A stretch of DNA of 64,000 bases from Proteromonas lacertae. Lineage: Eukaryota; Sar; Bigyra; Opalinata; Proteromonadidae. The DNA lies in the NCBI GenBank assembly GCA_002245135.1, contig NGBS01000012.1:92098-156097 (forward strand). Direction: 5' to 3'. The notes under the pieces are model-generated. The model was not told the origin of the DNA, ran no database searches, and saw nothing but the letters and a program-made list of their open reading frames with translations. Shown piece by piece: positions 60,690-64,000 of this stretch (position 1 is the first letter of the stretch; each line of letters starts with the position of its first letter). The position numbers were made by a program, and so were the translations under genes.

Positions 60690-62463
60690 TGAATTATTAA
60701 CTACATTCACCTCTTCTTTTACATCTTCTTTTATATCATCAATCCCTTTCTTTTCATTTTCAATTCTATTTCATTTCTTTCTTCTTCTGATAGTCCATCT
60801 AGTTTTATTTTTTCAATTGATGAAAATGTTTCTAAAATGATTTTAATTCTGATTTATCTATATTCTCTTTCACTGTTATTGATAATTTACTTAAACAATC
60901 AAATACCGCTTCATTCTCTTTCATTAATCTTAATTCACTTTCATCTAATTCATTTCCTAATAGATTCATCTTTTCTAGTGGTTTATAATCTTTTAATCTT
61001 TCTATTATCATTTTCAATCCTTTTTCACTCATTACAATATCTATTCAAATAGATAATATTCATATAATACTTGAAAGATTTAATGATTTAAAATATTCAA
61101 CGAATTTATCTAAGTATTTACACATTATCTCTATTCCTTCATCTCCAATTGGATTATTATATATTAGAATATATTCTGCATATTCTGGGGAAAATTCTAT
61201 TAATTCCTTTAATCCTTTAAAATTGATATGATTATTTGATAAATCAAGTTCTATATATTGATTAATCCACTTAAACAATGAAATATGAGAATTGTTGAGA
61301 TTTAAATCTATTTCATTAGAAATTTAATATTATACTTTTTGTATTACTAAATTTACATCGATGATGAACTTTGTAATGTAAATTAATGGATGGTGAATCA
61401 TTTTCTTTATATAATTTTAGCATTAGCAACAACGATAATACTATATCTGAATATTGGCTATTATATGATTTGATTAAACCATCTCTATATTCTTTCCATC
61501 TATCAATTTTGAAATAACATTGTGTAGGAAAAAATATAGGAAGTGATATAATTTTTTGTCATTATTGAATAAAATTGCTTTTCTTTCATAAAGCATGATA
61601 AGATTATTATTTTCATCTCTTAACATCTCATTCATTTTATCAACTCTTTTCTCAAATCTTTCACAGTGATTATTTCATCTCTATATATTTTTAACATTTT
61701 TTCTACCATCTCTTTCATCAATTCATCTTTTATTATTTCTTTATTATACTCTCCTCTTATTATATTTTTTATTGTGTTTTTCTTAAATCCATTCACATAA
61801 AATGGTAATTTATGAGTTAATAATTGATATAATATACATCCAATACACCAAATATAATTGTCATTTAAATTATCTTCTACACATAACAGTTGCCTATTAT
61901 TCATAAAACATATGTCATATAATCTCAAATCTTCTTCTTTTCTAAGTATATTATCAAATAAATCACAAATTTGGGGGGTTGAATATATATTTTCGTTACT
62001 TTCATATACTATGTTAGAAGTCTTTATGTTAGTAGCATTTATATCATATTCACTCATTACCATCAATATATCACATATACTACATATTATAGAACATATG
62101 TCACTGTTTTTGACATAATTACAGTTAATCAATTCATGAAGATCATGAGCATAATATTTTCTAGATATAATCATATATTCACTTTTTTTATTTAAATAAA
62201 GTATTTTAGAGGAATAAATATATTTTAGACAACAATTTAATGTAGCTAAGTTATTTTCTAAATATTTTAATACCATATTTTCTTTTTTTTCTATTTATAC
62301 TTACAATTTTTATGGTTTTAATCTCATTTTGAAGAATTAAATCTAAATCAATTTCATTCTTATTCTTCTTTCTTCTCTCTTTTATCTAAATATCTTAAAT
62401 ATGTAAAAAAAATACTTGTGTATCAAACGGTAGTAATGAGCATATTATTCTCTCCAGTGACAT
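60690..62463 (-). pseudogene. Pseudokinase-LRR gene with several frame breaks
   Basis: ATG at 62463 (MSLERIICSLLPFD), intron at about 62386-62415, then a kinase N-lobe with an AIK-like motif (KYGIKIFRK) that meets TAA; reading continues in the +1 frame (NLATLNCCLKYIY...). The loop equivalent to HRD reads NATNIKTSN, so the catalytic Asp is Asn, followed by WCIGCILYQLLTHKLPF. Breaks near 61632-61640 and near 61540 precede a helical region and a leucine-rich repeat part (IELDLSNNHINFKGLKEL, LEKMNLLGNELDESE) to about 60700. It is either a decaying gene or an intact gene hit by assembly indels, and I call it pseudogene only provisionally. It resembles the pseudokinase-TPR gene at 32.4 kb in design. 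Confidence 0.55.
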
Positions 62464-62640
62464 TTTCTTGTTTAATATCTTTACTATAAAATGTAACGAA
62501 TTAATTTCTATCATTCTATAAACAGCATTTTTTTGCATTTATTGAAGTTTCTCTAATAATCCAAATATAAATAAGCAACAAGAAATAATATATAACATAT
62601 ATTTTACTAACGATTTATTATAACATTTACAACAATATAC
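62464..62640. other. Short spacer between two minus-strand genes
   Basis: About 180 bases between the SWEET 3' end and the pseudokinase-LRR start. No gene is seen. Confidence 0.4.
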
Positions 62641-63420
62641 TCAGTTCTCATAATATTGAATATATTCATCATCTCTTAATAAAGCCTGACTAGTAGATAA
62701 TCTACTTCCATCTTCAGCTATTAATTCAGACACATCTTCATTAACTGATTTTGGACTGGCTGGATAAACACAAAATAATGACAATTGAAATGAAGAGATA
62801 AAACAACCAATAACATTCATAATTAATACGAATATATCATGAGTTAATATACAATAAACTACCCATAATGAACAACACACTAAAGTAGCTAGACAAAATG
62901 GGAAAGGCAAACCACTGGTTGATTTTGATTTTATTATATCATATAATTTAACCAAAGGAGATGAAAATTGAATAAGTCCAGAACAATCTACTGCAATTCC
63001 ATGATAGAATACTCTAGTATCAATATTACAATACCATAAAGCTGTTGTAAGTATTACTATTACTAAGCAATAACAACCAGTAATTATTAGAGACATATTT
63101 CTGTCATGATCAGATTTTGTAAGAATCCAGAATACGAGTAGATAGAAAATACCTAAAGGAATGTATGGTAGATTGCATATTAGAACTGCATCACCACCAG
63201 ACAAATAACCGTAAATAGCAGCTAAAGTACCATTGCATAAAACAGCTGTGAAAGGAAATGCTGAATAATCTCCAACTGATTTCTTTCTAATAAACCCAAC
63301 AACATCAATTCTTAGAAAATACATGAAAGAATGAATACATTGATGCAGATCCAATACCCCATGCAGCTATAATTACACGCCCATTTCAAAATTTCAAGAA
63401 ATATATCAAAAGCAGACATT
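62641..63420 (-). CDS. SWEET sugar transporter
   Basis: A seven-helix sugar uniporter of the SWEET/MtN3/SLC50 family. Two three-helix MtN3 units are visible: IRKKSVGDYSAFPFTAVLCNG...AIYGYLSGG and KSKSTSGLPFPFCLATLVCCSLWVVYC, each with the conserved KS-x-(x)-S/P pattern, Pro and Trp/Asn positions, and a linker helix. The tail is acidic. The clear frame starts at about 63354, but ATG at about 63419 (MSAFDIFLEILKW) leads into it only if the frame moves by +1 twice. The middle segment AAWGIGSASMYSFFHVFSKN, in the intermediate frame, is a typical helix 1. So the first 35 residues are frame-broken. Ends with TGA at 62641. Confidence 0.82.
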
Positions 63421-63566
63421 AAAAATGAAAAGATCTTTTAAAAGAGAAACGACTATATTTTTTGAAATAAAACACAATCATTTTATAACAACAACACAAT
63501 TACAATTTAACATCTTTTGTTATTACTATATCTCTTAAAAGTAAAAAGGATTTGAAAACAAAGAAA

Positions 63567-64000
63567 TTACAACTTCTTTTTATTTTCTTTGACTTTTCTC
63601 TTTTTAATCTTTTTATTCACATTCTTCTTCTTCTTCTTTTTATTTTCATCATTTTCTTCTTCTTCTTCTTCTTCTTCATTTGCAACAACATCATCATTCT
63701 CTTCAATCTCCATTTTACCCACTCTCTTTAAGATTCTTTATTTCATCTTCAACTTCCTTTTCAATCTCCTTTTTCATCAATCTCTTCTTCTTCTTCCAAT
63801 TGACTATTATTCTTCCTCTTTTTCTCCTCTTCTTCTTTAATTTCTTCCTCTGTCTTAGGTGGAGCTGTATAATATGGTATTTTACCTCTTTGCCAATCAT
63901 TAATCACCATAATAGCAGCTTGTCTCACATCAGGATCACCACCTTTCAACAATTTACCACATTTCACTGCATATTGACATAAGAAATCATTTCCATCTTT
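63567..64000 (-). CDS. NOG2: NOG2/GNL2-like nucleolar GTPase, C-terminal part
   Basis: Only the C-terminal end is in the window. The motif [22 protein letters not shown]...[18 protein letters not shown] is the conserved block after the circularly permuted GTPase domain in NOG2/NGP1/GNL2, a 60S assembly factor; the related GNL3 family has a similar block. An acidic then Lys-rich tail follows, ending [15 protein letters not shown] at 63567. Reading this tail in one piece requires two +1 changes, at about 63761-63775 and about 63715-63720. The catalytic motifs are off the right edge. Between NOG2 and GNL3-type relatives, WQRGKIP favours NOG2. Confidence 0.75.

Noticed and set aside
62277..62330. 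A GTAAG...TTTAG intron in the pseudokinase-LRR kinase N-lobe
   Set aside because: Splicing it leaves the wrong phase and would delete the YGIKIF motif; unspliced reading gives a good kinase segment.
1..64000. Reassigned stop codons (TGA as Cys or TAA/TAG as Gln)
   Set aside because: Conserved genes end at each of TAA, TAG and TGA where expected, and conserved Cys and Gln positions use TGT/TGC and CAA. The interior stops need a frame change, not read-through.
1..64000. CRISPR arrays, transposon ORFs, tRNA or rRNA genes
   Set aside because: I saw no regularly spaced repeats, no transposase or reverse transcriptase motifs and no cloverleaf-like sequence, although a tRNA scan was not possible by eye.

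Overview
This is nuclear DNA of a unicellular eukaryote. It is very A+T-rich (roughly three quarters by eye). About 34 protein genes are packed on both strands, mostly 50 to 700 bases apart. Most genes carry very short introns (about 24 to 60 nt) of the form GTAT(AT)n...(A/T)TAG, often just a TA tract, and stops are standard TAA/TAG/TGA. A DNAAF9 homolog, an OFD1-like centriole protein, calcyphosine-type EF-hand proteins and a kinesin suggest a flagellated or ciliated protist. A PPR protein with a mitochondrial-type leader suggests organelle RNA metabolism. I cannot name the species.

Layout: 1-4 kb, an acidic E/Q/P repeat protein and an EF-hand-like protein. 4-9.7 kb, methylthioribose-1-phosphate isomerase, ERGIC3, a coiled-coil protein and an ABHD/EMB8 hydrolase. 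9.7-16 kb, a PDZ-like ORF, a TBC1D13 RabGAP, a type II membrane protein and a zinc-cluster/RG-tail protein. 16-27.6 kb, a kelch-SAM-RING protein, a kinesin, a GLTP-fold lipid-transfer protein, an OFD1-like protein and another hydrolase. 27.8-34.6 kb, nicotinate phosphoribosyltransferase, two EF-hand proteins and a pseudokinase-TPR protein. 34.6-47.1 kb, NOC3, PPR, DENN, Tousled-like kinase and a tandem P-loop NTPase resembling Crinkler/RHS ATPases. 47.3-54 kb, THOC3, a membrane receptor-like protein, PP4 catalytic subunit, a Nup62/Nsp1 nucleoporin and a DOT1-like methyltransferase. 54.7-64 kb, isoamylase-type debranching enzyme, DNAAF9, a pseudokinase-LRR gene, a SWEET transporter and the 3' end of NOG2.

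Most genes are unrelated housekeeping functions: membrane traffic (ERGIC3, TBC, DENN), nuclear work (THOC3, Nup62, TLK, DOT1, NOC3, NOG2) and metabolism (methionine salvage, NAD salvage, glycogen/starch). There is no operon-like logic, although several pairs are divergent with short shared promoters (OFD1-like/hydrolase, NOC3/PPR, PP4/Nup62).

Three things stand out. First, about nine otherwise sound genes contain single-base frame breaks, mostly of the +1 type. Either the assembly has indels or this organism shifts frame during translation. Second, a pseudokinase gene has nearly one TPR per exon with all its repeat introns in the same phase, and a second pseudokinase in the window shares its HRD Asp-to-Asn change. 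Third, the tandem NTPase protein looks like a Crinkler/RHS-type ATPase with a degenerate first P-loop.
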